IMG/VR virus record: IMGVR_UViG_3300023208_000004
Location: 1-64,000 of that record
Source: a virus
Strand: one strand, 5' to 3'
Length of the DNA: 64,000 nt
Part shown: positions 37,286 to 44,960 of the stretch, piece after piece
Numbering within the stretch: the first letter of the stretch is position 1
Layout: every line of letters begins with the position of its first letter
The notes under the pieces: model-generated
Databases searched by the model: none
The model's input: the letters and a program-made list of their open reading frames with translations, nothing else
Told to the model about the DNA's origin: nothing
Position numbers and translations under genes: made by a program

Positions 37286-37501
37286 TTAATATACTCCAGT
37301 AATCCCACAAGGAAATTCATATCTTCTATATACACCGCTTACTGTTTTTATATTTGGGATGTAGTAATCGTTTAGTTTAACTTTAGGCGACTCAGGTTCC
37401 ATTACTTCGGCATTTTTATTTTTTTTAATAACAGGAACTACAAAACTAGCGAAGAGTGCTTTAAGGAATCCTCGACGACCGGGCTTTTGTTGTTTATTCA
37501 T
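37286..37501 (-). CDS. small exported protein with Tat-like signal, 71 aa
   Basis: The N-terminus PGRRGFLKALFASFVVPV fits the twin-arginine consensus (R-R-x-F-L-K) followed by a hydrophobic core. A mature part of about 45 residues (NDYYIPNIKTVSGVYRRYEF) follows, with a Cys near the end. Export of a folded phage protein by the host Tat system is rarely described. Overlaps the HAD-like gene by 8 nt. Confidence 0.6.
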   Translation of the reverse strand: MNKQQKPGRRGFLKALFASFVVPVIKKNKNAEVMEPESPKVKLNDYYIPNIKTVSGVYRRYEFPCGITGVY

Positions 37502-37997
37502 ATTTTATTTTCTTTTTGGGGGAAAGCCCATTCTCATCTAAATCTTCAAAACGATGTTCACAAAAAATCATCAATTTTTCGCGTATTTCTGGCCAGTGTT
37601 CGATTTTGTAATAATTTTTCATTTTACTAGAGTATTCCTGCACTTTTTCAGGTTTTGGTCTAAATGCCAATTTAAGAACTTGGTCTGGAAAATGAGAAAG
37701 CACTTCTGGATGGTCGTCTATAAATACGTCGAAGGAAAAAGCTTTGCCGAAAATCGCCTTATCTTTCCGCTCCCAACAATAATATAAATTATCAGGTTTG
37801 ATTCCGGTTTTTTGGAAAAACCCAAATTTTTCAATCCACTCTAAAGATTTAGCTCTTTGTTCGGAATTTACCCTAGATATAATCCAAATTTCATGCCCGT
37901 CTTCTACTAGATTTTTTATTACCTCTAAGGCTCGTGGGTATGCTTCTCTAGTTGGGTTATGGACAATTGTGTTGCCCAAGTCTATTCCAATTTTCAT
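37494..37997 (-). CDS. HAD-superfamily hydrolase-like protein
   Basis: Opens MKIGIDLGNTIVHNP, a HAD motif I in which the second Asp is replaced by Gly. Motif II-like IWIISRVNSEQRAKS and motif IV-like FDVFIDDHPEVL follow. HAD proteins of this size in phages are nucleotidases or polynucleotide 3'-phosphatases; the missing acid/base Asp may reduce activity. Confidence 0.7.
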   Translation of the reverse strand: MKIGIDLGNTIVHNPTREAYPRALEVIKNLVEDGHEIWIISRVNSEQRAKSLEWIEKFGFFQKTGIKPDNLYYCWERKDKAIFGKAFSFDVFIDDHPEVLSHFPDQVLKLAFRPKPEKVQEYSSKMKNYYKIEHWPEIREKLMIFCEHRFEDLDENGLSPKKKIKYE

Positions 37998-38302
37998 TTA
38001 ATTTTACCTCCAAGAAAATAATGTCCAATAAACCCATGAATTACTGGCAAATTTAATTTTTGTCTTAAAAAGTTCTCCAACATTGTTAGCGGGCAGTTCC
38101 AACGATTCACAGACAAATTCAAAACAAAACTAATAACTGGAAAACAAACATACCAAGGAGCCAAGTATAACAGCCAAAATATTGACAATACATTCATTAC
38201 TACTACAAAAGCGTGACTAAAAACGGTTAACCCAAAGAAGATTCGGTAGCCGATATTGATAAGAGTTTCGCGTCTTTTTTTCCATCTTGAAGTTTGAACC
38301 AT
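37994..38302 (-). CDS. membrane protein, 102 aa
   Basis: Two to three hydrophobic segments (FFGLTVFSHAFVVVMNVL, LLYLAPWYVCFPVISFVL) and the motif CPLTMLENFLRQKLNLP, similar to small DUF2784-type membrane proteins. N-terminal 25 codons overlap the 38227 gene, so the true start may be internal. Confidence 0.55.
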   Translation of the reverse strand: MVQTSRWKKRRETLINIGYRIFFGLTVFSHAFVVVMNVLSIFWLLYLAPWYVCFPVISFVLNLSVNRWNCPLTMLENFLRQKLNLPVIHGFIGHYFLGGKIK

Positions 38303-38409
38303 ACTCTTAGCGTTTCATTGTCAACATAATAAAAACCAATTAATTTTGCGCCGATTGGTATGAATTTTATTAAGTTTTCTGCTTGTTTTTCGTTAGGTTT
38401 GTGAATCAT
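38227..38409 (-). CDS. hypothetical protein, 60 aa
   Basis: MIHKPNEKQAENLIKFIPIG and a strand pair (FYYVDNETLRVWFKL). Overlaps 37994-38302. Unrecognised. Confidence 0.45.
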   Translation of the reverse strand: MIHKPNEKQAENLIKFIPIGAKLIGFYYVDNETLRVWFKLQDGKKDAKLLSISATESSLG

Positions 38410-38624
38410 TAAACTTTAACTACGACCTCAACAAATTTTGTTATCTTTGGCGAGCCTTCGGAAGATAAAATTTCTGAGTGAGTTAATCTCACACCATCTA
38501 CAAATGTGGTCGTAAATTTACTCTCAAATTCATGGATAAGTAAAAGAATTTTCCGCGCCAAATTATCTCGTTCGTTTTGAAAATCTTTTACCGATAGCTC
38601 GGTGGAAATTTGTGCTGTTTTCAT
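38409..38624 (-). CDS. hypothetical protein, 71 aa
   Basis: MKTAQISTELSVKDFQNERD, then helix-strand pattern (LARKILLLIHEFESKF). Shares its stop/start base with the downstream gene. Unknown. Confidence 0.5.
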   Translation of the reverse strand: MKTAQISTELSVKDFQNERDNLARKILLLIHEFESKFTTTFVDGVRLTHSEILSSEGSPKITKFVEVVVKV

Positions 38625-38803
38625 TTGTTTAATTCTATATCCTTTATGTTAGCGTAAATTTCCTTATTGTCAATCTCTAAAATATATACAAATTCACTTT
38701 TATCGCCGTAGTTGTTCGTTACAAGCCGAACTGGACAAATTGCGCCAGCTTCTATTTTTTGGCCGCATTCTGTTCTAAGTTTTTTCTTGAGTGTTGCTGT
38801 CAT
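38621..38803 (-). CDS. hypothetical protein, 60 aa
   Basis: MTATLKKKLRTECGQKIEAG, then strand-rich (FVYILEIDNKEIYANIK). ATGA-type overlaps with both neighbours indicate an operon 39129-38409. Confidence 0.5.
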   Translation of the reverse strand: MTATLKKKLRTECGQKIEAGAICPVRLVTNNYGDKSEFVYILEIDNKEIYANIKDIELNK

Positions 38804-39129
38804 TTTATTCTGATTGTTGGGGTTGGCAAGTTTGGGACTTCGATGGTCGGCTCGTATTTATATTTGATTATATTTGATGGTTTACCTTCTTTTTTATTTT
38901 TGTCATAGGGAATAATGAAGAATATGTATTGTTTGTTTTCTGACACGTCTAACGTCAATCTATCAACCCTGCCTATATCTCTCCTTATCGAGAGGCCAGA
39001 TTCGCTTTTGATTTCAAAAAAATATCCAACAATGTCCGATTTAGGCAGATTTTGCCAACAAACCGTTACTTCTCTCCCAAAACAATCAAACCCCAAAAAC
39101 AAGCAGAAAATTAATATAAATTTTTTCAT
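38800..39129 (-). CDS. secreted fibronectin-III-like protein, 109 aa
   Basis: Signal peptide MKKFILIFCLFLGFDCFGRE, then a single beta-sandwich-like domain with VTVCWQNLPKSDIVGYFFEI and TLDVSENKQYIFFIIPYD, an Fn3-like pattern. Likely periplasmic. Could bind envelope sugars or proteins. Confidence 0.55.
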   Translation of the reverse strand: MKKFILIFCLFLGFDCFGREVTVCWQNLPKSDIVGYFFEIKSESGLSIRRDIGRVDRLTLDVSENKQYIFFIIPYDKNKKEGKPSNIIKYKYEPTIEVPNLPTPTIRIK

Positions 39130-39130
39130 T

Positions 39131-39763
39131 TTAGAAATACATGACGTATGTTGATTTTTTGTGTTTTTTTGCCAAAAATAATGAGTGCGCCGTTCCTTTA
39201 CTTTCTCCGTCCCATGCTGCCAGAACGATGTCTGAATTGATAATTATATCTTCGTTTCTTTGAAAACCAGCACTTTTGCCAAGGTTTTTCCAGTGAGCAG
39301 GAAATTCAACAAGCCTAAGAGAATTTTCTCTGGCAAATTTCGCTCCCAATGAGTCGGCTCCATTGGCCCCACCAGAAATAATAATGGCTTTTTTTTGAAA
39401 TTTGGCCGAGATAAAGCCGGTTTTAATGGCTTCAATTACTTTAAATAGTCTTTTCTCGTCGGAGAAAGACCTAGAACCAATAATCGCTAATTTCGGACTA
39501 ATCAGTAAATCTTCCAAAACTTCTCCGTGACACAATTTTTCTCCGCACCAACACCCTAAGACTTTCCCTTTAAGGGAATAAAGATTTTTGAGGATTTGAG
39601 GTTGAGAAAAAATCCAACTAGCATATTTTTCAACGACTTCTTCCCTTGTCCCGTCCTGTCCTATAATAAACGGATTGCCCCAAACTCCTTCTAATCCCGT
39701 GTTTGGACAGTTCCCTCTTCCAATATAAACGTCATAGGGTAATTTTTTACAGTGAACTATCAT
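39131..39763 (-). CDS. DUF4326 + SLOG/YspA (DUF2493-like) fusion protein
   Basis: Residues about 8-85 match DUF4326 (YDVYIGRGNCPNTGLEGVWG, NPFIIGQDGTREEVVEKY, GCWCGEKLCHGEVL). Residues about 90-210 form a SLOG-type Rossmann domain: LAIIGSRSFSDEKRLFKVIE, ISGGANGADSLGAKFA, DIVLAAWDGESKGTAHSL. SLOG domains bind nucleotides, often in ADP-ribose/NAD or nucleotide-signalling contexts. The fusion suggests nucleotide-derivative sensing or processing. Confidence 0.75.
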   Translation of the reverse strand: MIVHCKKLPYDVYIGRGNCPNTGLEGVWGNPFIIGQDGTREEVVEKYASWIFSQPQILKNLYSLKGKVLGCWCGEKLCHGEVLEDLLISPKLAIIGSRSFSDEKRLFKVIEAIKTGFISAKFQKKAIIISGGANGADSLGAKFARENSLRLVEFPAHWKNLGKSAGFQRNEDIIINSDIVLAAWDGESKGTAHSLFLAKKHKKSTYVMYF

Positions 39764-39777
39764 GTAATTTTTAATAA

Positions 39778-40167
39778 TTAAAGCTTTTTAAGCTTTCCCC
39801 AAGGTTTATAGTAAATGTTCTGCCCGCCTGCGCCAACAACAAATTGGGCGTATTCGATTCTGTTTCCAGTTTCAGCGTCAATAAAGAATCCTGATTTGTA
39901 TGGATTATAAGTTGCTTTGCGATATTCAAGCAGTAAATTAACCAGCGGAGTTTGTTCTCCAATCGTTTCTTTTAAAGAGCTTTCTTCACCCTCAACAAAA
40001 GCGTGAACATTTTTTTGTTTTTCTCGCAAAACTCTTTTTCTTCCAACCTCGGATACTTTGAATTTACAATCTTTAAGATAGATAACGTCCTTATGAGCAA
40101 TGACCCGGCCCTTGTATAACACGGAAAAGCATTTATTTCGTAAATTTCTATAAATTTTGATTTTCAC
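39778..40167 (-). CDS. conserved phage protein, 129 aa
   Basis: N-terminal SVLYKGRVIAHKDVIYLKDC followed by RKRVLREKQKNVHAFVEG and an end YYKPWGKLKKL. This order recurs in uncharacterised phage proteins. No function known. Confidence 0.6.
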   Translation of the reverse strand: MKIKIYRNLRNKCFSVLYKGRVIAHKDVIYLKDCKFKVSEVGRKRVLREKQKNVHAFVEGEESSLKETIGEQTPLVNLLLEYRKATYNPYKSGFFIDAETGNRIEYAQFVVGAGGQNIYYKPWGKLKKL

Positions 40168-40650
40168 TTATGTAAGTTTAGTTTGATTTTGTAATTTGTC
40201 AATAATGTTCGTTGTAGAAATGCCTTCTATATATGAAATTATATTAATTTCGGACCCAATTTTATTAAGGGTAGAATATTCTTGACGGTTAAGTGTATGT
40301 ATTTTGTAATCTCCACCCTTTACATAAATATCTGGCCACGCTTTTTCTAAAAAATCACACGCTAATACATCGTCAAAAACACAAACAAAATCTATCATTT
40401 TTAATGAATCTAAAACTTCCGCCCTATCAAGCTCTGGATTAACTGGGCGATTTTCCCCTTTGAGAATTCTAGTCGCCCTATCTGAATTTATCCCAACGAT
40501 AAGATGAGAGCCAAGTCTTTTTGCTGTTTTTAAATAAGACACATGGCCACGATGTAAAATATCGAATACTCCATTCGTGACGACAACTCTCGCTCCGTTA
40601 AATAGTCCAGATTGCCTTATTATTCCAAGAGTTTTTAAATTAATAACCAT
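40168..40650 (-). CDS. HldE C-terminal-type heptose-1-phosphate adenylyltransferase
   Basis: The 160-aa cytidylyltransferase-fold protein: VVTNGVFDILHRGHVSYLK has the nucleotide-binding H-x-G-H motif, LIVGINSDRATRILKGENRP and IYVKGGDYKI complete the RfaE/HldE domain II pattern. It would join D-glycero-beta-D-manno-heptose 1-phosphate and ATP to ADP-heptose. The matching kinase domain is encoded separately at 50694-51548. Confidence 0.82.
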   Translation of the reverse strand: MVINLKTLGIIRQSGLFNGARVVVTNGVFDILHRGHVSYLKTAKRLGSHLIVGINSDRATRILKGENRPVNPELDRAEVLDSLKMIDFVCVFDDVLACDFLEKAWPDIYVKGGDYKIHTLNRQEYSTLNKIGSEINIISYIEGISTTNIIDKLQNQTKLT

Positions 40651-40665
40651 AACTTAATACGACGC

Positions 40666-41070
40666 TCACTGAAACGGCAAAAGATTTAATTCTTTAGCAT
40701 GACTCTGGCAAACGGTTTTGAGTAAGGCTCCATCTTTTTGTTTATGTAGGACTCCAGTTTCACCACACACCTCGCAAGTCACAAATGATTTTCTTTCCGC
40801 CGCGATAATTATTTTGTGAGCGTCAATAGTCCGGCTGTTTTTGGTATAAAATCTAAGTCCTCCGAATTTTTCTTTTACTTGTTCGGCTATGGTTTGTTCT
40901 GCGTTTTGAGAATCGGTAAGATTCTGAATGCTTCTGCACAAATCAAAAATAATTTGATACCATCCATCATCACAAGAAATTCCATATTTCATACAAGAAT
41001 CTGGATTATCATGTTCGCTAAAAATCTTCGGGAAAATAGAATATAGAGAATTTTGTTTTTGGGGACTCAT
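40666..41070 (-). CDS. conserved phage protein, 134 aa
   Basis: ISCDDGWYQIIFDLC, QVKEKFGGLRFYTKNS and CEVCGETGVLHKQKDG with a final CQSH form a recurring phage/bacterial family with a C-terminal zinc site. Function unknown. Confidence 0.65.
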   Translation of the reverse strand: MSPQKQNSLYSIFPKIFSEHDNPDSCMKYGISCDDGWYQIIFDLCRSIQNLTDSQNAEQTIAEQVKEKFGGLRFYTKNSRTIDAHKIIIAAERKSFVTCEVCGETGVLHKQKDGALLKTVCQSHAKELNLLPFQ

Positions 41071-41073
41071 AAT

Positions 41074-41700
41074 TTAATGGTGGTCGAATGACGTTATTTG
41101 CTTTTTATCCATAATGGCTTTTATTACGTCAAAAGAAACCGGCCCGTGAAACACGTCAAATCCGACATCCAAAAGTTTTGAATTTAGATTAGATTCTTTT
41201 GAGTCCTCACAGTTTCCGTGTGAGTGCCCGCACAAAGCCCAAGAGCCTTGATTTATTTTATTCCATACTTTTATTGGATAATGAAAATTAGTAATTAATT
41301 GATTATTCACTATAACCTCTAAATAATCGCCAAAGAAAAAGACATTATTCCAATTGCGACATTCTCTTCCCATAAATATCGAAGGGATTGCGTTTTCCTT
41401 ATAAATGGTAGAAACAGCAGATTCGTGATTTCCGTTAATATAAATCACATTGCAAGGAATTCTTGAAAGTAAAGATTTTACTGATTCTACGCAGCTATTC
41501 AAGGCCAAATCCCCAAGGTAAATAAGCGTGTCCGTAGGACGCAAAACACTTAGCGAATTCAAGATAGCGGCATCATTCTCTTGAAATGAATTAAAACCCC
41601 TTGGACGCCAAATAAAGGGCTGGATATGATTATAATGAAAATCAGACGCCCAAAAAACACGGGCTTCGTCGGAATGTGATAGTTTAATTGGTTTGAACAT
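41074..41700 (-). CDS. calcineurin-like metallophosphoesterase
   Basis: The 208-aa protein: ASDFHYNH (D-x-H), LIYLGDLALN (GD), INGNHES (GNH) and ALCGHSHGN (GHSH) are the metal-ligand motifs of calcineurin-like phosphoesterases. Such enzymes cleave phosphomono- or diesters, including cyclic or capped nucleotides. Substrate unknown. Confidence 0.85.
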   Translation of the reverse strand: MFKPIKLSHSDEARVFWASDFHYNHIQPFIWRPRGFNSFQENDAAILNSLSVLRPTDTLIYLGDLALNSCVESVKSLLSRIPCNVIYINGNHESAVSTIYKENAIPSIFMGRECRNWNNVFFFGDYLEVIVNNQLITNFHYPIKVWNKINQGSWALCGHSHGNCEDSKESNLNSKLLDVGFDVFHGPVSFDVIKAIMDKKQITSFDHH

Positions 41701-41703
41701 TTT

Positions 41704-42000
41704 TTATGAAAACTTCTTTTTATTGCGGATTTTATTTCTTTTTGTTTTATAATATGTTACGTTTGGCTGTTTGTCAAGCCACTTTTTGAAGCGTTGGTAT
41801 TCTTGGGTTTGCTTGATTAGCTCTACAGAATTTAAGATTTCTGCCAATTGACTATTACTCCAAGTCGAATGGATAAAATCTTCACAAGACGGGCAGGTAG
41901 AAACGGTTTCTTTGCCTCCCTGCGAACGTGGAATAAAATGATGCTGTTCTACTGAGTCCGATTCTCTTTCACAATAAACACATTGGTTTTCCTTTTCCAT
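41704..42000 (-). CDS. HNH-like zinc protein, 98 aa
   Basis: CVYCERESDSVEQHHFIPRS, then CPSCEDFIHSTWSN: two Cys pairs plus the HH of an HNH fold. The motif is the small stand-alone type seen in bacteria and phages. Basic C-terminal tail. Probably a nuclease or its degenerate relative. Confidence 0.65.
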   Translation of the reverse strand: MEKENQCVYCERESDSVEQHHFIPRSQGGKETVSTCPSCEDFIHSTWSNSQLAEILNSVELIKQTQEYQRFKKWLDKQPNVTYYKTKRNKIRNKKKFS

Positions 42001-42217
42001 AAACTCTTATATATCTTTTTCTTTTGATTATCTTGATTTTTAAACCAAAAATTTCATTGATTCCATTATTAATTGGTATTGTGAGAAAGTAATTTTTTCG
42101 TTCTGATAGTTCTTCTTTTAATTGTGAGATATTCTCAAATCCCAAAGAAACAATATTCGGCTCGTGACCAAATTTATAATAATATTCAGTTATTTTTTCT
42201 TTGATTGTATTTATCAT
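41969..42217 (-). CDS. hypothetical protein, 82 aa
   Basis: Helix-rich then strand-rich basic end (LKIKIIKRKRYIRVYGKGK). Overlaps the HNH-like gene by 32 nt and the deaminase by 4 nt. Unrecognised. Confidence 0.5.
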   Translation of the reverse strand: MINTIKEKITEYYYKFGHEPNIVSLGFENISQLKEELSERKNYFLTIPINNGINEIFGLKIKIIKRKRYIRVYGKGKPMCLL

Positions 42218-42807
42218 TTATTTAATTGAATTAATTCTATTTTGTATTCTCCAGCTAATTGAAGGGCAAAGTTGTCTTTATCATAAATTTCTTCAAATAC
42301 AATCCTTTTAATTCCGTTCGCGGCAATTGCCTGCATACAATTCCTACATGGTAGTAAATTACAAGCTAACAACCATCCCTCTCTTGGCTTGAGCCAAGCT
42401 AGGGCGTTTATTTCTGCATGAATAACTCTTTTGCGCCGTTCATCCCTGTTACTCCAATCAATTTCTATTCCTTTAGGAGCGCCATTATACCCTAATGACG
42501 CGACTGATTTATCTTCTCTCAAAATGCAACATCCTGTAGTTTTCCACGGGTCTTCGCTTCTTAAAGCTGCTGTTTTAGCAAGAAGAAGCGCATACTCTTC
42601 CCAAGAAACCCTTGGTTTTGCGGTAATGATTTGACTTACTTCTAATTTTGGCCATTTTTGCCATGTTATTTCTTCAAAATCGGAGTCACCACCACATCTG
42701 CATATACACATTGAACCACCAAACATTTCAGGTGTTATAGGTTTTTTAACGCCATGACAAAGGCCGTGGTTATCTTTTTGGCATTCTTCACATAAATATA
42801 CGTCCAT
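42214..42807 (-). CDS. dCMP deaminase with N-terminal zinc-finger extension
   Basis: Residues 1-45 hold a Cys/His-rich extension (LCEECQKDNHGLCHG, MCICRCGG). The deaminase domain has SWEEYALLLAKTAALRSEDP, the catalytic HAEINAL and LPCRNCMQAI zinc ligands. It converts dCMP to dUMP, feeding the ThyX reaction. The extra zinc-finger-like head is unusual for phage dCMP deaminases. Confidence 0.85.
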   Translation of the reverse strand: MDVYLCEECQKDNHGLCHGVKKPITPEMFGGSMCICRCGGDSDFEEITWQKWPKLEVSQIITAKPRVSWEEYALLLAKTAALRSEDPWKTTGCCILREDKSVASLGYNGAPKGIEIDWSNRDERRKRVIHAEINALAWLKPREGWLLACNLLPCRNCMQAIAANGIKRIVFEEIYDKDNFALQLAGEYKIELIQLNK

Positions 42808-42811
42808 AATT

Positions 42812-43114
42812 TTAGTTTGGTTTATTTTCGATTGGCTCTATTGTGACTTTAAAACATTTGCCCAATTCGCAATTTTTAATCATATCGTGACATAATGGTA
42901 AAACTAATGATTTTTCAATTCTATGGTCGTCTAAAACTCCGTATCCCTTCATTAAGCACGAAGGAAAATAAAATACATTAGAAGAATATTCCATGCTTGT
43001 TAAATAAAAAAGGAACTGCAATTTTTTACTTTTTTGCCAACTTATTGAATCAAAATTATCTCTAAATTTTTTCGAAAAACAATTCCTTGGGGAATCTCCT
43101 TTACCATTTTGCAT
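42812..43114 (-). CDS. hypothetical protein, 100 aa
   Basis: MQNGKGDSPRNCFSKKFRDN is a start shared by several uncharacterised phage/plasmid proteins. Mixed alpha/beta with Cys residues. Function unknown. Confidence 0.55.
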   Translation of the reverse strand: MQNGKGDSPRNCFSKKFRDNFDSISWQKSKKLQFLFYLTSMEYSSNVFYFPSCLMKGYGVLDDHRIEKSLVLPLCHDMIKNCELGKCFKVTIEPIENKPN

Positions 43115-43116
43115 AA

Positions 43117-43299
43117 TTATTTTAAATCTTTTCGTTGATAAATGATATTTGTATTTATTGGGGTTAAGGCTTTCATAAGCTTCAGTCTTTTAAGACAGTC
43201 GGATTTTTTATTAGAACAGTATGGTGGAGCGATTGGTATGAATTCGTCTTCTGAATTTCTAAAATAAGATTGAACTAAAAATCTAGGAATCTTCTTCAT
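43117..43299 (-). CDS. hypothetical protein, 60 aa
   Basis: Small basic protein (MKKIPRFLVQSYFRNSEDEF, SDCLKRLKLMKALTPINTN). Leaderless from the 43306-43334 promoter. Confidence 0.55.
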   Translation of the reverse strand: MKKIPRFLVQSYFRNSEDEFIPIAPPYCSNKKSDCLKRLKLMKALTPINTNIIYQRKDLK

Positions 43300-43305
43300 G
43301 TGAAG

Positions 43306-43334
43306 ATGGTAAAGTAAACTTCTCTTTACGTCAA
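43306..43334 (-). promoter_or_regulatory. promoter for leaderless 60-aa gene
   Basis: Minus strand TTGACG, 17-nt spacer, TACCAT, 6 nt, ATG. Confidence 0.6.
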
Positions 43335-43375
43335 GAGAAAAGAACCCCGTAATAAATAGATAGGTTATAGCCTAT

Positions 43376-43393
43376 AAAAAGAGGAAAGACCTC
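43376..43393 (-). terminator. rho-independent terminator
   Basis: Minus-strand GAGG-TCTTT-CCTC hairpin followed by TTTTT, downstream of the 43425-43649 gene. Confidence 0.65.
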
Positions 43394-43424
43394 GGACTTT
43401 GCCAGTTTTCTATCTTTCCTATAA

Positions 43425-43649
43425 TTACACTTTAAGGTAGGATGATACTCTTTTATTATTTACTTTTTGTAAATCCCTATCGAGGGCGAAACCAAAAAGT
43501 GTATTATGCAAGCTGACTAGCCGGTAGCCGTTATTACACATTTGTCTTGCTCTTACGGTAAGACCTTTGAAGTCGTAAAGACATCCGGCTCTTACTGTGT
43601 TTTTCTTTGCAAACTGTCCGTTTTTGTTTCTAACGTTGTGATAGTTCAT
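43425..43649 (-). CDS. small basic protein, 74 aa
   Basis: MNYHNVRNKNGQFAKKNTVR (the RNKNGQFAKK start is common in small phage DNA-binding-like proteins), then FKGLTVRARQMCNNGYRLV. KOW/SH3-like strands; possibly nucleic-acid binding. Confidence 0.55.
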   Translation of the reverse strand: MNYHNVRNKNGQFAKKNTVRAGCLYDFKGLTVRARQMCNNGYRLVSLHNTLFGFALDRDLQKVNNKRVSSYLKV

Positions 43650-43656
43650 ATATTCT

Positions 43657-43797
43657 TTAGAGTCGTGGAGGGTTGCGTTTATTCAGGTATTCTTTAATTT
43701 TTTCAAAGAAATATCCGAACGATTCAAAAGTAAAAACGCCCACTATTAAAGCTCCCAAAAGACAACAAAAAATTATAGCTAAAATAGCATAAATCAT
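43657..43797 (-). CDS. small membrane protein, 46 aa
   Basis: ATG frame with one long hydrophobic helix (AILAIIFCCLLGALIVGVF) and a basic tail (KIKEYLNKRNPPRL). Located beside the divergent lysis genes; could be a holin accessory or antiholin, but this is positional guesswork. Confidence 0.5.
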   Translation of the reverse strand: MIYAILAIIFCCLLGALIVGVFTFESFGYFFEKIKEYLNKRNPPRL

Positions 43798-43837
43798 AAC
43801 TTCTTAATATTATACATAAGAATCAGTGTAATTTGAT

Positions 43838-44293
43838 ATGAACAATTTAACCAATACAAATAATATGATTCCTTTAGAAGTCTTTACTATGTTAGGAGGC
43901 AGTATTACTGGATTTTTGTTCCGTTTTATAGCGGAAAGAGCGAAGGACCGACAAGAACAATTTAAAATGATGATAGACAAGTTCAAGGCCGAAGAAGATT
44001 CTCGCAATTCTGCCGTCCAGAGAGTCCCACTTGACGCTGGAAAATGGGTGAGAAGATTGATTGTAGTTTCAATACTTTTTGGCGTTATTCTTGCTCCGTT
44101 TATAATGGCCTTGATGGGAAATTCTGTCATAGTAGAAGTTCAGGAGCGGCATGGGTTTTTCCGTAGTTTATTTTCGTCTGGAACAACGACTAAATTTGTA
44201 GAATTACAAGGTTATCTATTAGTTCCAGAGGTCAGACAAACGCTGACAGCTTTGGTCGGGTTTTACTTTGGACAAAGTGCGGGAAAATGCTAA
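43838..44293 (+). CDS. holin-like membrane protein, 151 aa
   Basis: Three hydrophobic segments: ITGFLFRF (about 22-30), LIVVSILFGVILAPFIMALM (about 73-93) and a C-terminal LTALVGFYFGQSAG. A charged helix (AERAKDRQEQFKMMIDKF) follows the first. The layout resembles 3-TM phage holins, and the next gene has spanin architecture. Stop overlaps the spanin start (TAATG). Confidence 0.6.
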   Translation: MNNLTNTNNMIPLEVFTMLGGSITGFLFRFIAERAKDRQEQFKMMIDKFKAEEDSRNSAVQRVPLDAGKWVRRLIVVSILFGVILAPFIMALMGNSVIVEVQERHGFFRSLFSSGTTTKFVELQGYLLVPEVRQTLTALVGFYFGQSAGKC

Positions 44294-44925
44294 TGAAAAA
44301 AATATTAACAATATTTCTTATATCGTTTTTGACGGGCTGCTCTAGCGTTAAAACTGAGGGCAAACGTGTTGGCGTATTAGATTTAAAGAAAAAAAGCCCA
44401 AGTGTTGCAATCGGAGTTTCCACAATTCAAAAACAAGAATCCAAGCAAGCCCAAAACGCGGTTACAAACAAATCTAATACTATTGTTGCAAAACCTATAA
44501 GTCGCCCACAAGAACCCAAAAAGGGCGCAGAAGTTTTAATGGAACTCGCAAGTCGTTCCCAAATACAAAAAAAAGAAGAAAATAAAACGGCCCAACCAAT
44601 TGTCCCGTCAACCCCTCAATCTCAAAAAAGTGCAACAAATGCAAATATCTCTAAAAACGAAGAAAAAAGCCCAATTAATCTAATAAAAATTGACTCTGAA
44701 AATCAAAATAAAGAAATCGTGAAAGTAGGAGTTTTTGATGTAAATTTAACAAAATTATTGTTATTTTATTTAATTGCATTTTTGGGAGTGGCTGCGGCTT
44801 ATTTTTTAACCGTCTTTGTTTCTAGCTGGTTACGCATTAATAAATTAAAAAATCCATTTAAGAAAAGTCCTTCATCTGACGCTGAGAATCCTTTGGGTGG
44901 GTCTTCCGGTGACGTGGCAGTTTAA
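44293..44925 (+). CDS. u-spanin-like lipoprotein
   Basis: N-terminal signal with lipobox (ILTIFLISFLTGC-S) anchors the protein in the outer membrane. A long Gln/Lys/Ser-rich periplasmic linker (about 20-150) follows, then a transmembrane helix (LLLFYLIAFLGVAAAYFLTV, about 155-175) and a short cytoplasmic tail. An outer-membrane lipid anchor plus C-terminal inner-membrane helix is the architecture of unimolecular spanins such as T1 gp11. It disrupts the outer membrane at lysis and works with the upstream holin-like protein. Confidence 0.7.
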   Translation: MKKILTIFLISFLTGCSSVKTEGKRVGVLDLKKKSPSVAIGVSTIQKQESKQAQNAVTNKSNTIVAKPISRPQEPKKGAEVLMELASRSQIQKKEENKTAQPIVPSTPQSQKSATNANISKNEEKSPINLIKIDSENQNKEIVKVGVFDVNLTKLLLFYLIAFLGVAAAYFLTVFVSSWLRINKLKNPFKKSPSSDAENPLGGSSGDVAV

Positions 44926-44960
44926 CATAGCTGCCGAATTTTAACATTCTTTCAGTTTCC

